Notes under the pieces: model-generated
Database searches by the model: none
What the model was told of the DNA's origin: nothing
The model's input: the letters and a program-made list of their open reading frames with translations, nothing else
Source: Tiliqua scincoides
Lineage: Eukaryota > Chordata > Lepidosauria > Squamata > Scincidae
DNA length: 64,000 nt
Reading direction: 5' to 3'
Assembly: GCF_035046505.1 (NCBI RefSeq)
Contig: NC_089822.1
Coordinates: forward strand, 101,998,659-102,062,658
Shown: in pieces, positions 1 to 10,195 of the stretch
How the letters are laid out: the number at the start of each line of letters is the position of its first letter
Position numbering within the stretch: the stretch's first letter is position 1
Position numbers and translations under genes: made by a program

Positions 1-1642
1 TGGGAGAGGTTTGTTCAAAGAAGATGGGAGCTTCGTTCCTGTTCTTCTCCATCATCCCCCAAGGTGGAGAAAGATGGGAAATTGCAAAGAGATGGACTCT
101 GCAAATGAAATACTGGTGCACGGCAGTGAGCATGCAAAAAATCAGCTCCTTCGCAGCATGCTAAGGGGGAGAATAGAGACTATCCCTAGCACACCTGGAT
201 TAAGAACTTGGCAGACAATCACAGACCAGACAAAATTGCTTTGAGGACCAAGCTCTGCCCATAGGCCATCCATTGATAATCACTGTCCTACAATCACAGC
301 CTCTGCACTCCTTGGTCTCTCTCTAGCCAAACCCTGCTTCAAACTATATGCAAAGAGATGTCTGTGTGCCCCACCTCCCTGCAGGCCTCCAAGAACATGT
401 TTCATAGTTGCACCATTGCCCATTTGGCAGACATGGCAGTGCCCACTCAGGAGCATAGACAAGCTCACAAATTACTCTGAACTCCTTTCAACTAGAAGCA
501 ACACAACCGCAACAGCATGTTGGGTAGCAAATCAGCATGTAGTTATACATACACGCTCACCACTCTGACATCAGTGTCAAGTGATGACCAGCATGGTGAA
601 GACTGTTAGCACCTAAACTAGGAGTGATGGGAGGCATATGTGAATCAGAATTAGGAACTATGCCAGTGTTCTCAAGCCATCTCTTAAAATCAGACAACGC
701 CTATCATCTTGCAGTGCAACTACCTCCAAGAGCAAATCCTCCTCGTTATTCCCATCAAGTGAGAGGCAAGAGACAAAAACAGAGATCTCAAACACACAAC
801 TGATATTGAACTGCTGTACTTACTCTTCAACTAAGGAGCGGGCAATGTGGAATTTACTATTCCAGTGGTAAACCATCTCATTGCCAGAATGTGGTCAAGC
901 ATGCCTCACAGTGATAAGAGTACACATTTTAGCTCACTTCTAGTTCCAACTCTATGAGGACTATAGTGCTCATTATATGGTTAGTAGTGGCAAATCTGCT
1001 TTGGTAACCAGAGAATGAACCAAACCAACATCCATGGGTTGTACTACATCCGTGAGGGCAAGTGTTGCCACAAGGACAATAATGGAAGATGCCAGTCTTT
1101 AGAAAACTAGATTTGTGCAGACAGAGCAGCCATGATCATGAGCTTAGACCTCAAAGGCTGAAGAACACACCAATTCTGGATCACAATATCAAAATTGTGT
1201 GTCTGGCCACAGGGCTGGGCCCCCCCCCCCGGACCTCCCTCGTCCAATTATTTCTAGAAAGCCAGGGCAAATACCTTGCAACAGTATTGCAAGAGAAATG
1301 ATGGCTATAGCATGCCTCAAACAGTATGTGAAACCTGTGTATTATTAAGAAGGCACCAGCCCGCCCTACAAACATACACACCTCTTCCACTACGCCCACT
1401 GCTACCCTCCAAAGAGTTAGCCTTCTCAAGGGCTGCAGCGTCTGTGAAGGGGTTCAACTCAAATCTGGAAAGAGTGCATTAAAGTCTCATATGGAAGGCA
1501 AACAAAACTAAAGGAAAACTGATGTCAAAGCCAGAATGAAGGGAGAAAGAAAAGAGAAGGAGGAACAAGGACAATAAAGGGAGAAGAGAAAGGGAGTCTA
1601 CAGACTGGAAGGGGGAGGAGAAAAGGGGAGGGGACCACATTC
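1..1642 (-). other. VAMP1 3' UTR / 3' flank (partial)
   Basis: Sequence downstream of the VAMP1 stop codon, running off the left edge. It is probably long 3' UTR, because VAMP1 transcripts in other vertebrates carry a long 3' UTR. Positions 1-180 align with 18190-18345, and 1475-1640 align with 19970-20134, that is, with the matching positions downstream of VAMP1L. No polyadenylation signal could be assigned inside the window. A poly-C run lies at 1219-1231. No other gene is seen. Confidence 0.6.
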
Positions 1643-4600
1643 TCAGGAGAAAAAGTAGACTGGGGACAGCAGGAAAAGAAAAGGAGAAAACAAGAGGGCA
1701 CGTTACACCAACCAACCCACACTTGAGGACAGAGGCTGCTGAACATCCAGGAAGGACCCCCCCCCCCAATATTGCCAAGCCTCTGTCTCTCATCCAGCTA
1801 GCAAAAACATCCCATTATCCCAAAGAGCACCAGGCTCACATATTCCATTGGTCTTTGCCTTCACTCAGATGAGAGAGTGGATACCATTTTCAACACCTAG
1901 AAATGGCAGGCAGGTGGTGCTCTTTATCCAGTAGTTGTGGCTCACAAACCCAGTTATCCTGGTGCCCTATGGTACTTACGTGCAATTGCAATCACCACAA
2001 TGGCACAGATAACTCCCAGCATGATCATCATCTGGAGAGAAAAATCACGATAAAGCCCTATATAACCATCCAATGGTACATATTCCTTCTACCCTCAAAG
2101 TAATTTGTCATCTGCCCCAAGGCCTCCCACAATGATGAGCTAATGAAGATAGGGCCACTGAAGTTGCCTCATAGCAAGTCAGACAACTGGCCTATCTATC
2201 CCAGTAACATCCACCCCAATTGGTGCTACTCTCCAAATTCTCTGGTAGATACCCTTTTGAAGTGCTGCTACCCCAGATCTTTTTAATTGGAGATGCCAAG
2301 GATTATACCTAAAACCACACACACTATTTCTGCCCAGTGGGCTTGTCACACCCTGCTCAGGAAACAAGCTGCTGCTTCCATACATCAGAAAGCTGCTGTC
2401 TTGGACTGATGCTATGCAACAATGCATGGGCAAGATTGCAGGCTCACCTTACAGTTCTTCCACCAGTACTTCCTCTTGAGAGCGGCTGCACTGCTTTCAA
2501 ACACTTGCGCACCAGCTTGGAGTGCATCTGCTCGCTCATCGAGCTCCGATAGCTTCTGATCTCGTTCCAAGACTTTATCTACATTCACACGCATGATATC
2601 CACCACCTGAAGAGAAAGGACAGCTTACACACCAATAGGGGAAATAAAAGCACAAGCCAATTGTAAACAACTCCAGAAGCTCCCAACTTACTTCTTCCAC
2701 CTGCGCTTGAGTTTGCTGCAGGCGGCGATTGCTGGTCAAGTTTGGAGGTGGTCCAGGGGGACCTCCAGCATTTTCTCCCCCTTCTTGTCCTGCTCCAGGT
2801 TGCTGAGCTGGGTCAGACCTGTGGAGACAGGTCAAATACAAAAGAAGGTGGACATGGATATAACACGTAGTAATACCCACCCCAAGACAGATGCAACAGT
2901 TAACTTGTTTATGACAGGAAACAGCCCCAAATGTCATGTTAAGATCAACATACCAGACAGCAATGGATAATAATAAAACTGGAAGAGGCATAAAGGAGGG
3001 CAACTACAGTGGCCCAACCAGATTAAAGGGGGGGGGAACTAAGTGGGGACATGCAGTGTTTAGAAAATTAAGCATAATGTGAAAAGAAATTGATAATACA
3101 AGAACTCAGGGTCACTTACTGAACTTACTCAGCAAAAAGTTCAGGATAAGAAATTCTTCAAATCTACAAAAGTGGCCACAGGTATAGAGGTGGATGGGTC
3201 ATATCTGTTTAGAACAGCTAAATGAAATCTCCCACTCTGAGGCAGCCTGCCACAATTCCAGCTAGGGACTTGTGCCCTCTTGACCAGCTTGTAAGCATCC
3301 AGAGAGCATCTGGTTGGACATTGCTGGAGACTGGAGGGGCCTGTGATTCGATCCAACAGGGTTCTTCAGGACACAAGAAATGCTACAGCAATTGCAGCAG
3401 CAGATTGTCAGACCAAATGGGAATACATCTTGCACTGGAGTCATTGAATTTTCATCCAGAGTCTCACCACCAGAGAAGATGCAAGCAGGGCAGCACAGCT
3501 AGTCAAGCAGTGATATAACCCAGAATGTCACTAGTCAGCAAGACAAATGGCTGTAGGCAAGCAACTCTGCTTCAACTGTCCCCCATATCTGTAGTACAGA
3601 AATAATGGCCTACCTGGTAGACCTGTTGTAAGAATTACAGAGTAGGTGAAGTGCTTAGAACACTTGATATGCACTACATAAATATCAAGTACAAGGACTA
3701 CTATTACACCATCAAAACAAATGATACAAGAAACAAGGTCACAGGGAGACTCCTTTATCAATCAAGGAAAACTGGGAGATATCCCAGGTCTGCTAAGGTT
3801 TGAGCAAACATGAAGCAACTGCTGTGTCACAAGGCAGGGCCATTTTACCACCAGGGGAAAACTGGCTACCATTAGTCTTGATTGTGCTGCCATTTTCCTT
3901 CCTGTAGCAGGAGGACAGAAGGGAAAGGTCAGTGAAGCCAGCAGTTACGCTGCCAGTTAAGAGAGGAGGGCTGTGTTCTGAGCGTGGCAATGGGGGAATG
4001 AAGCACCACCACTAGCACTGTAGCAGAACATGTCAGACTTATGGACACAATCTGTAGATAGGATGATCTAACCATTATCACCAGGTAGTCCTGGCTAGGA
4101 ACACAGACAAAATCAAGCAAACTGATACATTTATGGGGAGCAATCAATAATTCAGATGCTTTCAAGCCCACAGGATGGTAGCAAAGACATGCATCCTTTT
4201 GTCTGCAGGACCCAAAGCAGCAAACCCCTGGTGGGCAGACAGACAAACCTCTCCCTCCATCTTTTGCACCTTCAGGGCTGTGCAGCTCAAAGAGAAATAC
4301 CACCTTGTGAATGACAAAGGGCACAACCCTAACCAGGTCTAGTCAGAAGTAAGTCCTATTTTGTCCCATGGGGCTTACTCTCAGGAAAGTGTGGTCAGGA
4401 TTGCAGCCTTATTGGCACGCATTTTGCATCCCTGGCAAACTCCACACTGATGTCTTCTTGGGACTTTCTTGGGTCAAAAATCTATACCGACCGTGGCTAC
4501 AATCCTATCCAGACTTTCCTGGGAGTAAGCCCCACTAACTGTAATGGGACTTACTTCTGGGTAGACGTGCATAGGATTGGGCTCTAAAACAGCAGCTGTC

Positions 4601-5077
4601 CATCAAACATTGAACGAGAGTCAGTCGCACACGCAGACAAGGGCAGCATTCCGAAGACTTGCAGCATCACGTGTGAAAAGACTCTCAGAGCCCGCTTTTG
4701 CCCTTCCCCGCCCCGGTTCTGTCACGGCGGTCGCCTGTGTGGCCTCCTCCAGCGTTTCAAAGGCCAGCCGGTTCCGTGGCCGGGCGGAGCACAGAGGAAC
4801 GTGAGAAGGGAGAGGACCGTGCGGGGAAACAGCAGCAGCGCAAGGCTCGCAGGTAGCTGAAAGGGGGTGAGGCGTGATCGTCCCCCACGCCCCATCTCAC
4901 TTCCACACCGGACAGGGGCGGATGATGGAGAGGAGAACGGGTCGAGGGCGGGGAGGGGGGAAGAAAAAAGCCGGTGCTGCAATGCGCCACTCGGCAGGTG
5001 CCGCAACCGTGCAGGGCAAGCCGCAGCGCACTGGCGGGGACGAGGCAGGCAAGACCCATCGCACGCCCTACTCACAT
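1643..5077 (-). CDS. VAMP1: VAMP1 (synaptobrevin-1), vesicle R-SNARE, complete CDS in 5 exons
   Basis: Vesicle-anchored R-SNARE that pairs with syntaxin and SNAP-25 to drive synaptic vesicle exocytosis. Coding exons (minus strand): 5077-5076 (AT of the ATG), 2818-2692, 2606-2448, 2031-1980, 1659-1643. All introns are GT-AG, and the start codon is split by intron 1. The product is 118 aa, the same length as human VAMP1. It begins MSDPAQQP, then has a Pro/Gly-rich tail, the conserved [15 protein letters not shown] segment, a 53-residue SNARE exon with the zero-layer Arg in ERDQKLSEL, the juxtamembrane [10 protein letters not shown], and one membrane segment starting [13 protein letters not shown]. 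It ends LYFFS. KNCK, QVEEV and the MRPL51-NCAPD2 neighbourhood favour VAMP1 over VAMP2. Oddity: the residue before the conserved Phe of the SNARE C-terminal half is Val (AQVFESS), where VAMP2 has Gln. Confidence 0.96.
2819..5075 (-). other. VAMP1 intron 1
   Basis: 2.26 kb intron splitting the start codon, almost the same size as intron 1 of VAMP1L (2.30 kb). It holds two short Harbinger-like MITEs (4321-4409 and 4499-4586) and a faint MIR-like SINE relic around 3595-3690. No exon or gene is recognised in the rest. Confidence 0.7.
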
Positions 5078-5560
5078 AGCCGGCGTCGGTGCTCACAGAC
5101 CCCTGTCTTGCTCAGCGCCAGGCGAACCGCGCGAGGTCGCGTCCGTCGACCGCCCGTCCACCCGCGGGAGAGCCCACACCAGACAGCTTCCCCCGCAGGC
5201 GACCGCGCACTGCTGCAGAAAAAGAAGCGCCCGCACCCCCCACATTTTATAGGCTGGGCAAGGGGCGGTCCTTTCGACCGCGCTCCGTCACGGAGAGAGC
5301 CAATGAGGCGCGCGTTCTGGCCACGCCCGCGAACTCTTAGACGTTCTGTCTCCGCCCCCTCCTTCTGCGAAAGGCAGGTTTCCCAGCGCATTAACCAATC
5401 AACGGGCTCAATCTGCATAGCACCGCCTACTTTTTCGCCGCGACTGTCTCTGCGTTCTTTCCCCGCCGCTCAGGGCCAGGTGAGCCCCTGCTTCTGAGAC
5501 GTCATAATCCCGGAACGGCCAATCAGAGCCACGGATCGCTTCCTTTAAGGAGGTGGGTGG
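5078..5560 (-). promoter_or_regulatory. VAMP1 promoter and 5' UTR (CpG island, TATA, CCAAT boxes)
   Basis: A GC- and CpG-rich block lies just upstream of the split start codon. On the minus strand a TATAAAA box lies at 5251-5245, placing the start site near 5220 and giving a 5' UTR of about 140 nt. CCAAT motifs on the plus strand (ATTGG when read in VAMP1 orientation) are at 5300, 5395 and 5519, and a GC box is near 5262. A CRE-like GACGTCA is at 5498-5504. The TATA box and the bases after it (TATAAAATGTGG) match the VAMP1L promoter (TATAAAGTGTGG). Confidence 0.75.
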
Positions 5561-6011
5561 GAGGCAGTGCGCATCCTAGGACCGAGGCAGACTTTCTTTC
5601 CCGGTGCAGGGGTTTGCAGCCGACCTACAACATACAGTGTTGTGGAAGACCCACCTCCACGTGCCTCAGTAGCCTCACCCGCTCCTGCGGAGAAGGCAGA
5701 CAGGGACAGGTGCACGCGCTGGAGCCTTCCACCCACTCGCTTTTCTCGCAGAACGGTATGCAACCCAGCCCGTTGAGGGAAGAATTGGAGGATTGATGAG
5801 GCCTTGGATGTCCAGCAGAACCACCTCGGGGCTGGAGCTCGCTTGTTCTGTCACTACTTGTGGTCGCATAGCCTACTTTGCCTTCCGAGCTGCTCGTTTG
5901 ATTCCTTCCTTCCAACTTCCCCAGCTCTGCCTCTTCCTTTGCTATGTTCCTTCCTTCCCCTGCCTTGCTGACTAATTGGGTGACCCCACCAATTAGTTTT
6001 CTGGCCATTAA

Positions 6012-6198
6012 CAGCCCAGTCCTATGCATGTTTACTCAGAAGTAAATCCCTTTATGGTCAATGACACTTACTCCCAGGAAAGTGTGGATAGGATTGGGCT
6101 CTAACAGCCCAATCCTAGCCATGTCTACTCAAAAGTAAGTCCCATGAGTGTCAACGGGGCTTAGTCCCAGGAACGTGTGGATAGGATTGGGCTCTAAG
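6012..6198. mobile_element. Two tandem short MITEs (family B, Harbinger-like)
   Basis: Two copies of an ~88-bp repeat with inverted ends of the type GCCCAATCCTA...TAGGATTGGGC. The flanks read TAA - element - TAA - element - TAA, so each copy sits between TAA triplets, as expected of the 3-bp TWA target of PIF/Harbinger elements. The same family recurs more than twenty times in the window, for example at 7060-7160, 7742-7895, 24988-25078, 31953-32042, 48421-48590 and 49790-50062. No transposase is present. Confidence 0.65.
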
Positions 6199-6227
6199 TG
6201 GATGCAAAGGGGGACAGGGTGCCTACA

Positions 6228-6402
6228 GATTTTAGAAATGGGTTATGTCAGAATGCCAGATGCAAGGGAGGGCACCAGGATGAGGTCTCTTGTATGTGGT
6301 GTGCTCCCTGGGGCATTTGGTGGGCTGCTGTGAGATACAGGAAGCTGGACTAGATGGGCCTATGGCCTGATCCAGTGGGGCTCTTCTTATGTTCTTATGT
6401 AC
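6228..6402 (+). mobile_element. CR1 LINE 3' end, 5'-truncated copy
   Basis: Nearly identical to the 3' end of the long CR1 at 56057-56222 (GATTTTAGAAATGGG start, tail TTCTTATGTTCTTATGT). Only the last ~175 bp is present and no coding sequence remains. The 8-bp tail unit TTCTTATG is present about twice, the normal 3' terminus of CR1 elements. A minus-strand tail fragment of the same family is at 30773-30805. Confidence 0.85.
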
Positions 6403-6423
6403 AGCTTCAAGCATTGTATAGTT

Positions 6424-6813
6424 AGTTTCAACCTTCTTCATTTCACAGCACACTGACAAGGCACTAAATTTGTCAAGGCACACCATCAGGTTTTTGGCAA
6501 GTGAGGGCCCAATCCTATCCAACGTTCCAGCACCAGTGCAACTGCAATGTAGCCCCGAGATAAGGGAACAGCTGTTCTCATACTTTGAGGAGGGCTCTGT
6601 GACTGCCTCCCCTCCACAGGATGCAGTGCATGCCTCAGTGGCAGAGTGCTGGTGTAGACCAGCACTGGAAAATTGGATAGCATTGGGCCCTGAGATGGCT
6701 GCTGGTGGGAGGCTCACATTCCCCACTAGCCCTACTAATAAATGACCCTCCCCCAAACTCTTGCAACACACCAATGTGTGTACATGGCACACTGGTTGAA
6801 AATTGCTGGTATA
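6424..6813. mobile_element. hAT-like MITE (TTTCAACC ends) split by a Harbinger-like MITE at 6505-6690
   Basis: The ends AGTTTCAACC and GGTTGAAAATTG are inverted. The interior (GGCACACCATCAG, GGGAGGCTCACAT) matches the uninterrupted copy at 23158-23379. A family A element is inserted in the middle, so the hAT-like copy is the older of the two. Confidence 0.65.
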
Positions 6814-6821
6814 GAGAGGCA

Positions 6822-6943
6822 ATTTGGACAGGTGCAGCTTTTTAGGCCCTTCCATGCTGAGCTGCACCTGCCCAAGTTCCCTCTTCTCTACAATGGTTAA
6901 GGGTATAGGCACTCTGTCCTCCATTGTATCTGGTCACCCTACC
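6822..6943. mobile_element. Fold-back MITE fragment (AGGGTGACCAGAT ends)
   Basis: Right part of the palindromic element found complete at 23757-23938. It shares CAGGTGCAGCTT, CCTCTTCT and the end GATCTGGTCACCCT (here TATCTGGTCACCCT). The left end is missing. Confidence 0.6.
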
Positions 6944-8275
6944 ATTAAGGCCACTGAAGAGACTTTCAGTGGCAAATAGGACAACACTGAAGAGCTCTGT
7001 TTGTATGAAATATGGTTTACTTGGCGTGGTGACACAATCCCTGCAGTGTTACAGGAGTTACAGTCCAAACCTGTGCGTGGGTACTCAAAAGTGCCACTGT
7101 GTTCAATCATTGATTCAATGGGAGTTGCTCTCAGGAAAGTGTGTGTAGGATTGTAGCCCTAGAGAGCTGGTTTAACTGCACGTTGAAAGCATCCTTTATT
7201 AGAAGTTCCACTGGGGGTTTGTGTGATTTTTTTTAAAGGCTTAATTTAAGGAATTTCATATTCCTTGCACAAGTGGTGGGCAATGCAGAGCAACTATTAC
7301 AGAGTGAATTTATTTGAAACACGGAGGACTAGAGCCATGTGTCAATGCAGAGTAATGTAGAGTAGAACCAGATCAAATGGGTATGAATTGTAAGAGAGGA
7401 TATCCTGGTTGGACATCAGAAAGAGATGCTCTAGGAGAGCATTAGCTGCTGGAGGTGCTCTAGGAGGATTCCCTGCTTTAGGCAGGAGGTTGGACTACAA
7501 GATGACCTAGTGCGTCCCTTCCAACTCCTGATCCGATGGAGCTGGAGTGCAACAGAAGGCAGCCTTCCCCTCCCCCCCAAAAAAAAGAACAAAAAAAGGC
7601 TTGAATGGGAAGGGGAAAATTTTCTATTTTGCACTTGCAAAGCCAGGTGGGGTCTTTATTCTGATATGCCTGAAATAGAAGAACTGGGCACTGGGAGGGC
7701 TGGAAATCTCACTGATTCTTTTTGAGGGGTTGTTATTGCAGGCAGACTACAGAGTAAGCTCCATTGACCACTATGGGACTTACTTCAGAGTAGACATGCA
7801 AAGGCTTGGGCTCACAGGCTGCAATCCTACCCACACTTTCCTGAGAGTAAGCCCCATTGACCACAATAGGACTTACTTCAGAGTAGATTCACTTGGTTGA
7901 ACAGGACTGGCTCCCCCTTATTTATTTAATTTTAATTTAATTTTAATTTGCTTGATGATGTCACTTCTGGCCATGACATCACTTCTAATGGGTCCTGAAC
8001 AGATTGTCATTCTAAAAAGTGAGTCCCAGTGCTAAAAGTCTGAGAACTGCTGCAATAAGGTGTTAGTAAGTTGATGCAGGTGTGTGTGAGAGACTCTACA
8101 AGTTTTCAAAATCACTAAAATCAGAATTTGGAGGAATAAGATCATCATGTTATATATTAATCAATGCGTAATTTCATGCAGAATGCAATGAAACAAACTA
8201 CATTGAAATATCTGTGTTATAACAAAAGGGACAACCAAAAATCATTAATCCTATGGTATCAGTGGGGCTAGGGGG

Positions 8276-8858
8276 TTCTGTTGGCATCCTTCAGTCTCGG
8301 AAGACTATGGTGTCACGCTCTGAATGGTGGTTCTGGAACAGAGTGTCCTCTCCAGTGCGCGAAGCCTGGGTAAAGTAGGTATGGAGGATAGGCTGTTACC
8401 CATGCAGCAAATCCCCCCTCTCCACGTCGCTGAAATGGTCCAATGGAAAGGCAGAGGCCAATACGGTTGGTTCCAGCAGTGTCGCAGGAATTGCCAGAAC
8501 GTGACTATGTTCAGCCATGAACTGCCTCAGGGACTCCGGTTCCGGATTTTGCCTCGAGGTTGACTCCTGAAGCCTTTTCTATGTGCTTCATAGCCTTTTC
8601 TATGTGCTTTGTGACTATGTTCAGCCATGAACTGCCTCAGGGACTCCGGTTCCGGATTTTGCCTCGAGGTTGACTCCTGAAGCCTTTTCCATCACTGGAT
8701 GTAGCCACAAGGCAGTGGATCAGTTTTGGGATCAGTTTTCCTTCTCTCAGATGAGCTGCCTTCCCAGGCTGACGAGTCCCATCTACCCAGTGGCTGTTTA
8801 GTCGCCTCTTACGACAAGTACAGCCAAACTGAGGGCCTATTCTTATCCCCAGCCCCCA
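8276..8858 (-). mobile_element. SINE-like retroposon (family K) with internal duplication, 12-bp TSD
   Basis: Flanked by an exact 12-bp direct repeat GGGGCTAGGGGG at 8264-8275 and 8859-8870. The copy reads on the minus strand from CCCCTGGGGGCTGGGG to GACTGAAGGATGCC. A segment of roughly 80-100 bp (GTTCAGCCATGAACTG ... GACTCCTGAAGCC) is present twice in tandem, at about 8508-8580 and 8615-8690. A second copy of the family, without this duplication, is at 57799-58276. No poly(A) tail and no clear pol III A/B box were seen. Confidence 0.7.
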
Positions 8859-8926
8859 GGGGCTAGGGGGAGGGATAGCAAAACTGGTCAGGAATGCCAG
8901 CAGTAAATAAACTCAGTATGGTGCAG

Positions 8927-9080
8927 ATAGCTTCAGGATGGCCACAGGTGCTTCAAAATGTCTGCAATTAGCCTCAGAGTGGCTATGGATGTTTAAAAAT
9001 GGCCATGGGTGGCTTCAAAATGGCCACCACTTATGCAGAGAATCACTCCAAAATGACCATAGTTTCAGAATGGCTGTGGA
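8927..9080. repeat. Degenerate minisatellite (GCTTCAGGATGGCC... unit)
   Basis: Irregular tandem units of about 25-35 bp built on AGCTTCAGGATGG, GTTTAAAAATGGCC and GGTGGCTTCAAAATGG. A related array is at 36140-36370. Confidence 0.55.
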
Positions 9081-9695
9081 TGAATGTTTTGCCAGATTCC
9101 CAGTCCAAGCTTCACTTAGAGAATTATGACCACTTTAAGCTAATTAGCACCCCTTCTTTCCCCAACAATGACCCTATTTCTGCCCTGCAGCACTGCTAGA
9201 CCCCACCACCAGGGTAGCTTGCCTGTTCAACCTGCAGAGGTCCTCCTTCCTCCCTGCTCCTGCCAGCAGCTCTTCCTGCTACTTCAGCAGCAGCTTGGTC
9301 CTCAGCAGTTCTTGGGCATGGCAGCCACACACCTGTCTCCAGCAGTCTCCATTCACCCATCTGTCCTTTAGTCAGTTAGTCCATTAGCAGTTCCAGTAGT
9401 CAATCAGCCATTAGTTCCTCAGTCCATTAATCCTTTAATCCAGTCTCCTTTTTTCCTCAAGCTTTCCTCCTTCTATTACCCACACCCCTTTCCTTCCTGC
9501 AGGTGATGCTTTTATCCCTGAGGGTCCTATTGATGCAGCTGTTCAGCACACTCACTGCAATCCGAGGCTCTGGTGTAAACCCCATGCTTGCCTGCCAGCG
9601 CAAGGGGCTACTGTCAACACCATACCCTATCTCCTCAAGGGATCTTGCACATTTCCATTACAATGAATGCCTCCATTTATTTATTTACTTACTTA

Positions 9696-10064
9696 GGGCC
9701 CAATCCTATTTAACTTTCCAGAGTCAATGCAACCTTAATGCTGCCTTGAGGTAAGCGAACAAATGTTCCCACACCTTGAGGAGGTCTCCATGACTGTCGC
9801 CCCACAGCTGGATGCCGCACCCACCCCATTGGCACAGCTACATCAGTGCTGGAAAGTTGGATAGGATATGGCCCTTACTTACTCACAGCCCACTCCTATC
9901 CAACTTTCCAGCACCAGTGTAGCTGCAATGCAGCCCCAACGTAAGGGAACAAATGTTCCCATACCTTGAGGAGGCCTTTTTGACTGCTTCCTCACCACAG
10001 GATGCAGTGCACACCCCACTGGCACAGCTGCACTGGCACTGGAAAATTGGATAGGATTTTGACC
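9696..10064. mobile_element. Two adjacent palindromic Harbinger-like MITEs (family A)
   Basis: Copies at 9696-9874 and 9887-10064. Each is about 175-180 bp with long inverted ends (GGGCCCAATCCTATCCAA...TTGGATAGGATTGGGCCC, here slightly mutated). The first copy is bordered by TTA on both sides. Confidence 0.7.
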
Positions 10065-10069
10065 TTACT

Positions 10070-10195
10070 TAATTTATACCCTGCCTTTCTCCCTAAAGGG
10101 ACCCAAGGTGGCTTACAACAATGATTAAAAGCACAATTAAAAACATGATTTATAAACAAGATAAAAACATGCATTTGATTTGAAGGACTCCTGTA
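10070..10195. mobile_element. SINE/LINE 3'-tail fragment
   Basis: The segment ATACCCTGCCTTTCTCCC...GGTGGCTTACAA resembles the shared 3' tail of amniote CR1/L2-mobilised SINEs. A similar fragment is at 22309-22400. The family name is uncertain. Confidence 0.4.

Noticed and set aside
1867-1896. Alternative VAMP1 last exon after TTTCTAG (would add [10 protein letters not shown])
   Set aside because: The matching VAMP1L sequence does not conserve the acceptor or the residues. The acceptor at 1660 gives LYFFS and its VAMP1L counterpart gives LYYLT, both matching known VAMP C-termini.
1643-5077. First VAMP gene as VAMP2
   Set aside because: KNCK before the membrane segment, QVEEV, the MSDPAQ start and the MRPL51-NCAPD2 neighbours all indicate VAMP1.
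4874-5497. 207-codon plus-strand ORF over the VAMP1 CpG island
   Set aside because: Chance frame in CpG-rich DNA antisense to VAMP1 exon 1 and its promoter.
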